A stretch of DNA of 64,000 bases from Coturnix japonica (Eukaryota > Chordata > Aves > Galliformes > Phasianidae), in contig NC_029536.1 of NCBI RefSeq assembly GCF_001577835.2, forward strand, positions 4,898,001 through 4,962,000, written 5' to 3'. Positions 34,000 to 46,045 of this stretch are shown in pieces; position 1 is the stretch's first letter, and each line of letters starts with the position of its first letter. Below the pieces are notes generated by a model. It ran no database searches. It saw only the letters and a list, made by a program, of their open reading frames with translations, and was not told the DNA's origin. The position numbers were made by a program, and so were the translations under genes.

Positions 34000-36338
34000 A
34001 TGGAGTCCCTCCCTGAAGCAGTGCTGATCAGAATCCTGGCTTCCATACCTGCAGTGGATCTGGTGCTGGCGTGTCGCCTGGTCTGCTGCCAGTGGAAGAA
34101 CCTGGTTGATGGAGCTGCTCTTTGGATCCTGAAGTGTCAGCAGGAAGGCTTTGCTGGAGCAGAGTCAGAGGAGAACGCAGAGAACTGGCAAAACTTCTAC
34201 TTCTTGAGTAAGAGAAGAAGAAATCTCATCAAGAACCCCTGTGGAGAAGGTGAGAGATAAGCACAAGGCCCAAGCCTTTAGAAAACTGGGCACCTCCAGC
34301 CTTTAAAAAATACCTTGGTTGCCACCAAGATGCATTTTCTTTTTGCCCCAGAGACAAATCACTTCATGCATGCAGTCAAACCACACACTGGGCAAGAAGG
34401 CCATCAAAGCATCCATCAAAGCAGCCTTTGTGAAGGGCTCTCCATGACATCAGCTTTATGTGAGCCCCTGCAGGAATGTGAATCATGCTTTGCAGAACTG
34501 TACTGGTAGGTAACACTTCCAGATTGCTTTCTGCCAATCCTTGACCTAAAAGACAAGCCTTCCCCTGCCTCAGGAACTTGTTTACCCTTAGCTCAGCAGG
34601 CATTTCATGCTTCCTTCCTTGCAGTTTGTTTGTGCCTTGCTCACTCCAACCCACACCACTGAGCTGAACACCATCTTGCTGTTATTTTATGATCTCTGAA
34701 CTCTATTTGCCATCTGCAGGATGTTTAGATAGAAGCAGCCTCATAACCCAAGCCTCATAACCCAAGCAGCAACAGATACATTTCACACCTCATAGACCAA
34801 AGCACAACACAAGCCATCAACACAACGCTTTTGTTTTTCTTGTTTAAAAAGAAGTGATTATTCTGCAAGCTCTTCGCTGTAGCTAAGAGGAGAAAAGCAA
34901 TATAAGGCCCTGCCTGTGTTGTTTTTCTACCAGATCTCCACTTAAAACATCTGTGATCCACATACAGAGTTAGCAACATCTCTATCCCAAGCTGCAGAGG
35001 GGTCCCTGTGGTTCTCCAGGCCTATGAGCTTTAACCAAGCAATTCTCTCCTCCCTTTGCAGAAGACCTGCAGCACTGGGGAGATGTTGAGAATGGAGGTG
35101 ATGGCTGGAAAATTGAAGAGCTCCCTGGGGACTTTGGAAAAGAATTCCCTAGCGAGGATGTCCATAAATACTTCGTTACGTCTTATGAGTAAGGCTGCCT
35201 ACTTCATCAGGAGAGGGGATAATTTTGTTTCCTGTAGCCTCAGAGAGGAGGTGGTATCCCTTACCTTCTTGTGTTTCAGGTGGTGTCGAAAGTCTCAGGT
35301 CATTGACCTTAGAGCTGAGGGCTACTGGGAAGAGCTGATGGATACAACCCAGCCAAAAGTTGTAGTGAAAGATTGGTAAGTAGCAAAGGATGCTCGAGAA
35401 GTCCAGCAGAGAGCCTAGAGAGAGCAGGGATGGCATATACCTGCACCAGGCCTTGGGGCTCCAGCTCTTACCTTACTTCATTGCCCTTGGTGTCATTCAG
35501 GATGTGAGACAGGCCTTGATCTTGGCTCAAAGAACCACTGGTAGCCTCCCCAAGCTTTAAGCTGTTGGTGCACATGGAAGCCATCTAAAAACCAGGCTCT
35601 TTTGGTGAATGAGGGCAGGCGGTGGGTTGGAATAGAAGTGTTCATATAGACAAGGCTGCTGCTTGGGTCTCCCTGCAGGTACGCGGGACGCAGTGATGCC
35701 GGCTGCCTCTATGAGCTGTGTGTGAAGCTGCTGTCAGAGAACGAGGATGTGTTGGCCGAATACAAGACTGAGACTATTGCCATCCCACAGGACAATGATG
35801 CCAGCTGGACTGAGGTGAGTGACAGCTGTGGTTTCACACAGGTGACACTCAATCTGCATGAACCAGGAACGTTTTCAAGCAGGGATTATCCTGGAGGAGG
35901 CTCTGTCATGAGTTGTGATTGAGCACAGGAGTTATACAAGAAGTCTTACATAAAACTTGGAAGCTTTCTGAGCCATCACTACAAGTCTGTGGGAGCTGAA
36001 AGAGAGAGAGACCCCTCCAGAAGCATTTAATGGCTCCTGAACAGGCTGGGATCAAAGCTCCTCCCAGTAACTTCTCACTGTAACTGTCCTCTTTGCTACC
36101 CAAGCTTGTAGGTGTGGATGGGGCAGGTGGGGTTGAAGGCCCAGTGAAGGGAAGAATTACGTTCATGGTAGCTTGACACTATTTTGTCTCTCTCAACCTC
36201 TAGATCTCCTACACCTTTTCTGACTATGGCCCTGGGGTCCGCTTTGTCCGCTTCGAGCACGGTGGGCAGGACACACTGTTCTGGAAGGGATGGTATGGTG
36301 TACGTGTTACCAACAGCAGCGTGACAGTAGAACCATAG
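34000..36338 (+). CDS. FBXO2: FBXO2 (Fbs1/NFB42), glycoprotein-specific F-box protein (5 coding exons)
   Basis: FBXO2 is the SCF receptor for N-linked high-mannose glycoproteins, prominent in neurons in mammals, and acts in ER-associated degradation. Coding exons are 34000-34249, 35062-35188, 35280-35375, 35679-35814 and 36204-36338, with GT/AG ends and phases that join into 247 aa. Residues 1-46 are the F-box (MESLPEAVLIRILASIP, ACRLVCCQWKNLVDG). A linker LSKRRRNLIKNPCGEEDL leads to the FBA domain at about 80-245, with AEGYWEELMDTTQP, SDAGCLYELCVKLL and YGPGVRFVRFEHGGQD. These match human FBXO2 closely, not FBXO6/44. Human FBXO2 has about 50 extra acidic residues at the N-terminus that are absent here: the first ATG after the acceptor at 33980 opens directly on the F-box. 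The glycan-pocket Tyr of the mammalian protein is Phe229 here, next to Trp230. Exon sizes 127, 96 and 136 equal those of the FBXO6/44 gene, showing shared ancestry. Confidence 0.96.
34739..34766. repeat. Direct 14-base duplication
   Basis: cctcataacccaag occurs twice in a row within FBXO2 intron 2. Confidence 0.9.
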
Positions 36339-36654
36339 TCAAGCTGAACTGGGACCTGCTTGCCAGAGCTGACTTCCCTCAGGCCTCACCCTTGAGCTTT
36401 GGGTGGATTCTGCATGGTGCTGCTTCTGGGCTGTAGAGCATATGGCTCAGGTCTGAACGTGCTTGGCAGAGACCACCATCCATCTCACCTTAATGGTACT
36501 ATGCAAAGAATAGGAACAGACTTACAAGAATACTGCTGCTAAGCAGTGCTCTGGATCTCCATTTCAGTTCTGGGTGATGATAATGCCAAGCAATGGGGAT
36601 TGGATCCCTTTGTCCTACAGTGTTCTCAACATCCATTTAGAGGGGGAAGTGGTG

Positions 36655-36752
36655 GGAGCTGAATTCACTTCAATATCATGGTGGTCATTGGTTGATGGTT
36701 GGAACTGATGATCTTAGAGGTCTTTTCCAACTTTAATGATTCTATGATTCTC
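36655..36752 (+). repeat. CR1 LINE 3' tail in the FBXO2 3' UTR
   Basis: ggtcattggttgatggttgg, then tgatcttagaggtcttttcc and the tail atgattctatgattct. It lies within the probable FBXO2 3' UTR, on the sense strand. Confidence 0.92.
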
Positions 36753-37212
36753 CATGGGGCTTCATTTGGCTCCTAAAAAGCAGCTGAGGGTAATTGCTGG
36801 GAGAGAGACAAGGATGTAAGGAAACAGAAGCAAACAGAGGTAAGGGGCCCAAGAGCAGAAATAGTGCATCTACCCCTTCCTGGCCTCTGCATGCTTCATG
36901 CCAATCTAATGCTGCTCTTTGCAGGCAGGAGATTCATGCAATATTCTTCACACAGAAACCTGTCATTACCTCCATTTGATCTCAGTTCTTCCTGCCCGCT
37001 ATGTCTGCAGAAAGTACATATCTGCCTTTGCTGGAGATGCTTACCAAGACAGCACTTTGTACATACGCCCACTAGTGCCTCTTGCTGTCACTCAGGGCTA
37101 TGAGCCACCATCCTTAACAGAGATATCTAAGCTTACCTGAGCCAAACCTGTCTCCAGCAGCCTTGGGCACAGCCTTCCAAACCACAGCCAAGCCAGAGTC
37201 TGGTGTAAACAT

Positions 37213-37218
37213 AATAAA
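37213..37218 (+). terminator. FBXO2: Candidate polyadenylation signal of FBXO2
   Basis: AATAAA about 0.88 kb after the stop, followed by a T/GT-rich run (tgtatgtggatctttgcttg). It is the first canonical hexamer downstream that I noticed. Confidence 0.5.
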
Positions 37219-37230
37219 AGGAGCTGTATG

Positions 37231-39989
37231 TGGATCTTTGCTTGTGTGCTGAGTATTATTTCTTGTGCTTAGATATGCTTTTCTCCCTCCAGTGAAGAGC
37301 AGCAGCAGGCAGAGATATACCAACAAAGGTCATGGGAATTCATGCAAGGCATGGAGAAGGTCCAGGATGGCTCCTACAACATCCAGCTCTGACCCCCCCT
37401 CCAGGTATATGCAAGTATAGCTCTTCTGTTCTGCTCCAGAAGAGACCAGAACCAGTCAGCTCTTTCCATTACCTTACACACAGTCACAATGCAGCTTTAT
37501 TCAGCACAGTGTTTAGTGCAGCTGACCCCATTTCTAAGTTAATATTCAGCTCACCACCAGAGCCCTGCCCCAAGGCCCTGCCGTGTCCCTAAGGATCAGA
37601 GCAGCAAAGGGATCAATATACCAGGTCTGGATGCAATTGTTAAATTGAATCTTTCCTAAGCCATCATGTTATAGTCAGGATAAAGCCCAGGATTAAGCTT
37701 TCAGATACCGCGTCCCTTGTAAACACAGGGTAGGGCCACAGTCCCCACTTCAGGCTTATCTAGGCTGAAGCACTCAATGTACACAGCTCTCTTAGAAGAA
37801 ATGCAGCTGTCAGGGGCTTTCCTTCCCCTGATGTTGACACTGAGTTTTAGAGGCAGTCCTGACCTTCAAGTTTCAAGAGCTGCTTCCCAAGACACTTCAT
37901 GTCTTGCAGTTTCATTACAGCAAACAGCTCTGCTGCAGAACTGCCACTGATTCCTTGCATGCAGTTGCAAGGCAAGTAAGGAAAGTGGGTGCTGGTGTAC
38001 CTGGAAAACAATCTCACTTGTTCCATCCACTGCAAATATTTTACTCCTAATGACTATTAATCAAACACCAGAACTGTGAATGCACTGAAACCTGCAATGT
38101 GTTCATCCATCCCACTCAGCTCCTGTCCAAGACAGAGCACAGGAGCTGAATGGCCTCTTGATACATCACAGACTTCATGGGAATTATGACCGTGCCATTT
38201 CATAGGACTAAACAAAGTGCAACTGTTCCAAAGCAGTTTAGCTGCACTAATGCTTTCTGCCACTAAAGGGCTCCATCACACATAGCTTTAGTGACCAAAG
38301 GAGGGTCTTTGATGCTGTCTGTTGTGCCAACCCCAGCTGCACAGTAACTTTAGGGATGAACAACGCAGACATACAATATATCATACAAAAGAAGATATCT
38401 GTACAGAAATTATTCACACTCTCATCAACCAGGTATTTAGGAAGCCAAAGAAGAAAACAAAGAATAACACATAGAAGTATCTCCCTCCACTCCTGAACAC
38501 AGAGCTCGGAGCCTTTGGCAACCAAGATGAATGAACACACCTCCAACCCCGGCTGCTTTACTGCTCAGAGGCGTGAAGGGAAGCCCCAATCACAGCACTA
38601 CACACATCCTGCTGTCTGCATTTGACATCCTGGCTGCCCTGATGCACCTTGCTGTCAGTCATTTTCTATCCCACAAAGCCCACCACAGCCAGTGCTGGCT
38701 GTAAATACCATTATACTTAAAAATGGTGCTTGTTTTTGTTCTTCCAAAATAGCTTCTGCAGTTGGTGTCTTGCAGAGGAACAGAAAAGAACAAGGCAGGG
38801 CCCTGGCAAGGAAGCGCTAACATACATCTCTTGTCAAGTCTAATTGAATTTTTCTATAAGAAGCATCTATTATTACCCACCTGGGGAGGTTGTGGACAGA
38901 TGGAGGAGTGTGCTCCCCCACCAGGCAATCAAAACTGTTTGAAGATGAGGGGAGGAGAAGAAAAACAACTCCCTGTTGCTTGCAGCCCAGCTGTTGTAGC
39001 CGGTTTAAAAGGGAGGATAATTTAGGAGACTGATTCCTCCTAAATCAAATAGTCTGTAGAGGCTGAGGATGGCCCCTCCTGAAGGCCAGGATAGTAGAGC
39101 TCAGAGCCTGAAGCTGAGGCAGAGATGAGTACAAACCCAAATGGGATGGGGTGCCAGCAGCCTTGCATTTGTCCCATGAGGCTGTCAAAATGCTCCAATA
39201 ACCAGTAATTACTGAGATAGTGAACAAACATCCCCATGGCCCATATCTCTGCCTCCAGCCCAGATACAGCCATAGGATGAGAAGGAATGGCCTCAAGTTG
39301 CACTGCTACATGCAACAGCTGCACAAGAGATGAGCCTTGTGCACAGCAGCCTGGAAGGAAAACGTGCCCAGATAAACCAAAACAACGTAGGAAAGGTACA
39401 TGGTTAAGGTTGTTGTGCAAGGGGGAGATGGCACAGAACATCAAATAAAGCCTGATAGAGCCAAACATGCACACAAGCAGAGCCATGGTGACAGCAGAGG
39501 GCACTCGGGCTGCAGGCAGAGAGCTGGGAGCCAGCCCGACCTCAGCTGCTGCTTTGCAAGCAGGAGATATTCAGAGTAACTGTAAGTGTTTGGCTCTGCC
39601 TTGTACTCATACCTATTTCTAATCACTACATTGTACCTCTTCTTGCCTCAGCAGTGGAATGAGCTGCAGGACTGTCTGCATTCCCATCTACGCTGTGTTC
39701 AGACACTTTGCTGCCTTGCTTGTATGCAAAGTTCAACAGCCCTCCTCAAGAAGATGGGAGTCCCAGCTGTATTACATGTGCCCTTGGCTAACCTCCCTTG
39801 CAGGCACTTAGAGCAACTCATCCAGAGCTGCCACCAGTGCAAACCCATTAACTGCAGTGCAATCAGCATTCCCAGAAGGACAGAGAAACCACAATAAAGA
39901 TGTAAGCGTGCTCACTGGAATGATGGATTGTGGGGAGCACATCCCTTGTCACTCAGTTCCTATCAGACCTCTTTTACAATAAGGGCAGT
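37231..39989. other. Intergenic, no gene recognised
   Basis: Open frames on both strands reach about 154 codons (minus, 39040-39504) but show no family motif, and their compositions are not coding-like. A short CR1-like scrap may lie near 39265-39310 (aggatgagaaggaatggcct). No exon of DISP3, the human neighbour on this side, was seen. Confidence 0.5.
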
Positions 39990-40128
39990 GAACCATCCCT
40001 GCAGACACCCAAGGTCAGACAGGATGGGCTTTTGAGCACGGATGGAGCTGAGGGTGTCCCTGCTCATTGCAGGGGGCTGGACCTGATGGCCTTTAAAGGT
40101 CCATTCCAACCCAAATGATGGCTCTGGC
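39990..40128 (+). repeat. CR1 LINE 3' fragment
   Basis: cagacacccaaggtcagaca, then gggctggacctgatggcctt and aaaggtccattccaacccaa. Confidence 0.92.
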
Positions 40129-40439
40129 TAATGGGTTTACGAGCACTCAGGTATAAGCACTGAAACACATACACAGGTGTAGGCAAACACACAGGCAGAT
40201 GGACATCCACAGCCATGCAGAACTTCAGAACCCACTAATCTTGCCTCCCTGTGCTGCCAGGAACAGGCTCTGAGCCCAGCAGCCTGCAGAAAGCAGCTCA
40301 TGTGAAGCTGCTTTTGTGAGGAAGAGGGATGGGGTCAGAGCTCTGCTACTTGCAGCCCTTCCAAAAGGTCCTGGAGTCAAGTGGAGCCGTTTCCACTTGG
40401 CCACACACCGTGCAGCTCCTTCCATTAATACTGACACGC

Positions 40440-40650
40440 GAAGCATTGCAAAGCGAAGCAGATAAAATCCTGATCCAGATATGAGTAACGACTTTGCATT
40501 TTTTTTGTAAATTAAACCTAATCTTGTGTTGACTCTGCTATACAAGGAGAAATAATGAAGCAGATTAAGACGAGATCTTGTTCACTCTTGCTGAACAAAA
40601 GCCAATTAATTGCCAGCAGGATTATTGTGAATTCTCTCTTGTCTTACACA
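40440..40650. promoter_or_regulatory. AT-rich candidate regulatory block
   Basis: Contains gtaaattaaacctaat, gaagcagattaagacgagat and aaagccaattaattgccagc. These repeated ATTA cores lie in non-repetitive sequence with no coding potential. Resemblance to conserved elements is by texture only. Confidence 0.25.
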
Positions 40651-41171
40651 AATACAATCAGATACAGCCAAGGTGCTGCTGGAGCAGCTCTGCTTATTGG
40701 AGTGATAACTCTACCCGGACAGAGGAACACACTGCAAAGGCTCAGTGAAGCCACACAGGGTTCTGCCTTGCTGTTTTCCCCAGTGACTCTTGCCAACTTG
40801 CAAAGGATGGAGATGCATTAAAAATGAACAGCCACAAACAGCCCTCACACACACAGACCCACAGCGTGTAGCCTTACCTACTCCAAACCTTCTTCTACTG
40901 ACTACATCACTCCCCCTACCTGTACATCACTGGACAGAATCATCCAGTCCTTGCCCAGAGCATTTCAGCTACAATAGCTTTCCTCTTTCTGCAAGTTCAT
41001 TCTTAGACTTTCAGTGCATCAGAATGTTTTATTTCCATCAGCCAAGCCAAATCCTCTCAGCTATTTGACTGGCACACAACAGAACCTCCTTCCACCTTCT
41101 CTGTCTGTCATGACAACAAGCAGGGAGATCAATCCTGCCTGCTCCCATCTGGTTTGTTCCCAATATGAAAC

Positions 41172-41284
41172 CAACCTAGAGATGTGGCACTGAAGGACAT
41201 GGGTTAGTGGGCATGGTGTTAACGGCTGGACTTGTTGAACCTGGAAGTCTATTCCAGCCTTAAGGCTTCTATGATTCTATGAGC
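41172..41284 (+). repeat. CR1 LINE 3' tail, first of two
   Basis: gatgtggcactgaaggacat, then ggttagtgggcatggtgtta and the tail cttctatgattctatgag. Confidence 0.92.
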
Positions 41285-41352
41285 AGAGAATGTGTCAGGT
41301 TGGACCTGGATGGTCTTTGAGGTCCCTTTCAACTCAAGCCATTCTTTGATCA
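41285..41352 (+). repeat. CR1 LINE 3' tail, second, directly adjoining
   Basis: caggttggacctggatggtc, then tttgaggtccctttcaactc and aagccattctttgatc. It starts where the preceding CR1 tail stops, so one copy inserted at or near the tail of the other. Confidence 0.85.
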
Positions 41353-42490
41353 TAAAAACTGTTGGCAGGGAGAAGCAAATCCTAGTTCAGGTTGGGATAA
41401 GTTGGGTAGGAGTAAAACCCAAACCAACATGCTTGTAAAGGGGGAATGGCAGCACTCAGCTCAGCTCACCACCACCCTTCCCCACCAGCCCATGGCAACA
41501 AGAAGTTCCCCCTCATCCTACCAGGGGGGGAACCCATAACAACAAGAAATAAAAGCCACAGAGTGAATTTGTGGATGATTTACTTGGAGAAAATACTTAT
41601 TTTCATACCAAGTTAAAATATATATATAAATAAATACAATTAAACTCTGTCAAAGCCTGCAGCAACGGCACTGACAGACAAAAATGACTTAGAGGAAAAG
41701 AAATGCACAGGGAAAGCGATTTTCTTTGCCTGCATTGCCAGGGGAATTCAATCTTGGTGTTTTTTTTTCCCCCCGTCACCACCAAGTGGAATAATCCAAT
41801 ATATTAAAGCTAATGTGCTTCTTGTATTTATTGCTGTGTATTTGACCTAACAGAGTTTTATTTCTACATTAAGAATAAAACCATTCTGGAAGGCAAGCTG
41901 CAAAGCTCTAGATCAATTACTACCTTCTCCAACAGCTGAAAAATGAGTTATTTCTTGTAAAAAGAAAAAAAAAAAAAGCAGAAAATAATAATAAAACTAA
42001 AAAACCTCCTCTCCCTTGTGCAATGAGTTCTGCACTGCAGAGCTGGTGGAGTTAGGTAATATTGGGTTTGGTTTCTAAGTAACATTAAAAAGAAGAATAA
42101 ATACATGAGGCAGCAGCAAGTTCATGGTGTGTGATGCTTCTTATGCAGTGCTGCAGAGTCCCCTTAGTGAGGACCAGGGCTCTGCAGCATGCACAGCTCC
42201 AGCCCATTGCTTGCCCTATGGGACCATGTCCAATTCAAGCATGTCCAGCAGTAACAGGATGTATAATAACTGTACAAAGCAGCTCTTGTTGGTAAACAAA
42301 CAATACCTGCAGGCACCAAGCCAAGAAATAGCATTGAAGTGTGAGAATACCAGGTGGAAGCTGACAGTGGGAGGGGAAATACCATACATCCAAACCCACA
42401 GCAATAAATATGAAAGCACCCCTTTGCATAGAGCTCTCATTTACACCAGGCTCTGGGTGCTGCCCTATCCAAGAGGAGCTCAGAGCAGTG
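41353..42490. other. Intergenic, no gene recognised; low-complexity runs
   Basis: Includes an A/T-rich TATA-type run at 41617-41640, T8-T10/C runs near 41760-41775 and an A-rich run at 41959-41980. No gene was seen. Confidence 0.5.
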
Positions 42491-42712
42491 AATCATAGAG
42501 CCATTATGGTTGGAAAAGACATCTGACACCATCCAGTTCGACCCAACCACCCCACTGTGCCCACATCCCCCCTCAGTGCCACATCCCCACACTGAACCCC
42601 TCCATGGATGGTGACCCCACTGCTCTAAGCAGAAACCTTCCCTAATATTCAACCTGCAGCTCCCTTGGCACAACTTCAGGCCATTCCCTCTTATCCCATC
42701 CCTCCAACAGAA
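42491..42712 (-). repeat. CR1 LINE 3' fragment
   Basis: aatcatagagccattatggt at the tail end, then cagtgccacatccccacact, gaacccctccatggatggtg and ggcacaacttcaggccattc. Minus orientation. Confidence 0.93.
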
Positions 42713-43633
42713 GTAACTGCAAATTCTTATTTATGCATGAGTTTGAATTACATTTAACTTCAACCTTCAGCTCGAGTGCAATCAGTAAGTCTGAGCAAAC
42801 AGGCTTTTAGCAGCTCCTTGGAAGGTTTGCCTGTTTGTTTTGCTTGTTTCTGGCCTTTTTTTTTCCCCCTCTCTTTTTTGAAGCCTCAAATAACTGCTTC
42901 CAACATTCCACCCTAACTCTTCGCTTGGGAATTCTTTTAATTATTGATCAAGACAAGAGCTCTCCCTTCATGCATACTCTATCTAATCCTTTCATTTACT
43001 CTGCTTTTTGCCTGCATGCAAAATGAATGACTGTTCATTCCCAAGCTCCATCAGCATCAAGCCTGCTTCCCTCAGTACCAGCACCCCATCGGTGTCAGAT
43101 GAAAACTCACACAAGGGGGTTGTAACACCCAGCAGCCTGAAAAACAGCCAGTAAAAACCCCCAGGGGATCTGGAGGGTGTCATGCTGAATATTTAGCACC
43201 CCTAACCCAAGAGTTGTTGCCTGGCTGCAACAACCTGCTCTCAGTTTTCCCCCTTACCTGTTATACTCATCACCTTCCCCTGCACATACATGAGCAGCTG
43301 CTGCCTTCAGAGACCTTTTGAACTGCCTGAATAATTTAATCACACCTATTTTCCTCTCTTCCACACTGCAGACTGGCCAGACAGCTGACCTGCATCTCCA
43401 GAGATCATTAGAGCTAAGTAAAATGCAGAAGTGCTGCTGTTTTCCTAATGACTTGCATACTATGACCCCAGCCAAGTTTTTTCTAGGCTGCTTGCAAATC
43501 CTTTTCTTTACTTTCTTATTTCCTAAACCTAATAAGATTGGATAGGACAAGGTGGGAATAGCAGAAGTGGGAGCAATTCCCGTATGGATGAACAACTTCT
43601 CCCTTTCTTTGGACAGTGACTTTAACTGTATGT

Positions 43634-43945
43634 AGAATCACTACAGTTGGAAAAGACCTCTATGATCATCAAGTCCAACCGCCAACCCATGACCAGTATT
43701 GCCCACCCATAGAACCATAGAAGGTTGGAAAAGACCTCTAAGATGATGGTGTCCAACTATCAATCCGTGGCCACCATGGCAACTCACAGAACCATTAATG
43801 TTGGAAAAGATCAAGTCCAGCCATCAACCCATGACCAATGTGCTCAGTTGCAGGGTCATTAAGGTCAGACAAAACCTCTAAGATCACTAAGTCCAACCAC
43901 TGACCCATCCCCACCATTCCCACTCAACCATGTCCTGCATTGTTT
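43634..43945 (-). repeat. Tandem array of four CR1 3'-end-derived units
   Basis: Four successive diverged copies of one roughly 75-80-base CR1 tail segment, starting near 43634, 43709, 43786 and 43852. Each has the pattern agaaccat...ggttggaaaagacctct...gatcatcaagtccaaccaccaacccat...ccaccat. All are in the same orientation, and the units differ from one another at many sites. Confidence 0.85.
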
Positions 43946-45880
43946 AATTCACTTAATACCTCTGGCATGTTCAAAGTCTTCAGCAGGCTTTCCTGGGATC
44001 TAGAGACCTGCTGAGCTCTATGCCTTACAAAGAGGCAGGCAGGCATTGGTCAGCCAGAGCAAACAAAAGCAGACAGAGCACAATACATGGGAAAACAGCC
44101 AGAGCATGCCAGCAGAATCCCATATAAAGACCCACAGTGTCCCTGGGAGAGAGCAAGCCTCCCTCCTGGCTCTTACCTTCTGTTCTGCTTATCACTCCCA
44201 CAGCCCAGCAGGCTCCCAAAGAAACTTGCCTCCATCAGCATGCTCAGCAGCAGTTGCCTGGCTCATCCTCGGGTAGCAAGGAGTCTGATGCTGGCCTGAG
44301 ATATCACATTGCCTAATTAACTACTTAACACTATCACAGTCCCTCCCAGAAACAGGCCCGGAGACATTACCCCACATGTATCTGGAAATCACTTAGATAA
44401 GGGTGAATAGTGCCTCTGGAAAACAGTGAGTGCCCCATGAGTGCAATACCTGGAGCTTGTAATGTATGCATTTGTACGAAGGGCTAGGGCCTAGTCCAAC
44501 TGTCAACTCAAGAATGCCATCATCTATGAGACTATATGTAGAGATACGTTACTGACCCATCCACCCCAGGACCAACAAACAGGACATTCTGGCCATCCAG
44601 GTCATTTCAGTGAGCTCCTGCCCCATCAGATGGGCCCTGAAAGGACACCAGGGATGCAGTGCTCCATTTGGCTGAGCCACATCACTCTGGGGTTCTAATT
44701 TCTAATGAACACAGAAGCACTGTCCTCTACAGCCCCTTTCATTCCTACAGCTCAGAATACTTTAAGCTTCCAAACAAGCATAAATGAGGTAATTAAACAG
44801 CAATGTTCCTTTGAGGTAAGAGAAGGGTATTAAGGGATCCCCTCAGACCCCACTGAAATGCATCTTCTTCTAGATGGGATTAGAAAATGAGATAAAGCAT
44901 TAGCACAAATGCTGTTTGCTCCTGAGGCCCTCTCTAAGATTTGACCCAGTCAGATCAATGCTCTGGATGCAGAACAGTTCACAACTCTGCTCTATCCTAG
45001 AATGACTGCAGACAAACACAGCTCATCCTTAAGCACAAATCACAGCACTGAAACCCAGACCAGCCAGCAGGCAACTGGGATGTCCTACAGAACCCCAGTA
45101 GAGTCAGACCAGCCCCTGTGCCAAGGAGAGCATCAAGGCTCTCAACACATATGATTAACCATGCAAAGCAGCTTCCATAGGGGAGGGGGGAAATAAATTC
45201 TTCCCTCATCCCCCCTCCAGAGCTCAGCTTATCCCTCAAGCATGAGATTCAATTACCCTTATCATTATTGTAGCTTGCCTCGCTAGAAATGTTATTAGCG
45301 GTGATGAAATTATCCAGCCCTGTTTTACACTGGAGAGAAACAGAAGAGACTCCTCCTGCCAGCTGCTGGGAAGCAGACACCCTCCTTAGCAGAAGAATAA
45401 ATGGCTCCAAGTCCCACAGCAGCTCCCCAGAACAGAATGCCCAGGGCAGCAGCTTTCATTTACACAACACTTTGCAGCATCATGCACTGGTTGAGGACCA
45501 GTTACCATCATCACTTGCATCATCACTGTCCTAAGCTACACCCTCAAGTGAGCTACAACAATACAGCAGGACACGCCAGCTATTGGCAGCTCTGTCTCCT
45601 TCCTGTGCTATCACCCAAGCAGGATTTTTCCCATATGGTAACACTGGTCAGCATCACAAATGATCCTTGGTGGAAGGGACAGATGTAGGCTTGAAGGTGA
45701 ATGCAGCTGTGCATGGGCAGATCTGTCAGCCATCCCATTCCCAACTCTACGCTGAGGGATTTGAACATCCTATCTCCTCAGTCTCTGGCTTCCCTTTGCA
45801 CACACACCAACCTCTGGGGCTTCCCCTTTTCCAGCCAGCTCCAATCCCATCTCAGCTCCTCCTCCCTTTGGAGCAAGATT
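43946..45880. other. Intergenic, no gene recognised
   Basis: No exon or repeat family was recognised. Open frames are under about 100 codons. Confidence 0.5.
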
Positions 45881-46045
45881 TAAATTCATCACCATTTTAA
45901 AGGAAGCACTTAAAGGCCAGAGCAGAACTGATAGCGAAATTAAACCTGCTGAGAGCGCCTGTTTAATTGAAAATGCCATCTGTAATTTAAATGTCAGAGC
46001 TGGGATGGTTATTAAAACCCTCCTTGATTACTGCGCCTCATTTCA
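45880..46045. promoter_or_regulatory. Candidate conserved element A
   Basis: Contains gcgaaattaaacctgctgag, gtttaattgaaaatgccatc and tgtaatttaaatgtcagagc, followed by ggttattaaaaccctccttg. The 35 bases at 45965-45999 recur in diverged form (27 of 35 identical) at 61399-61433. Non-coding, not a CR1. Confidence 0.35.

Noticed and set aside
39040-39504. Minus-strand open frame of 154 codons with hydrophobic stretches
   Set aside because: No recognisable domain, no splice sites that extend it, and part may be an old CR1 scrap. A DISP3 exon was considered and no patched-family motif was seen.
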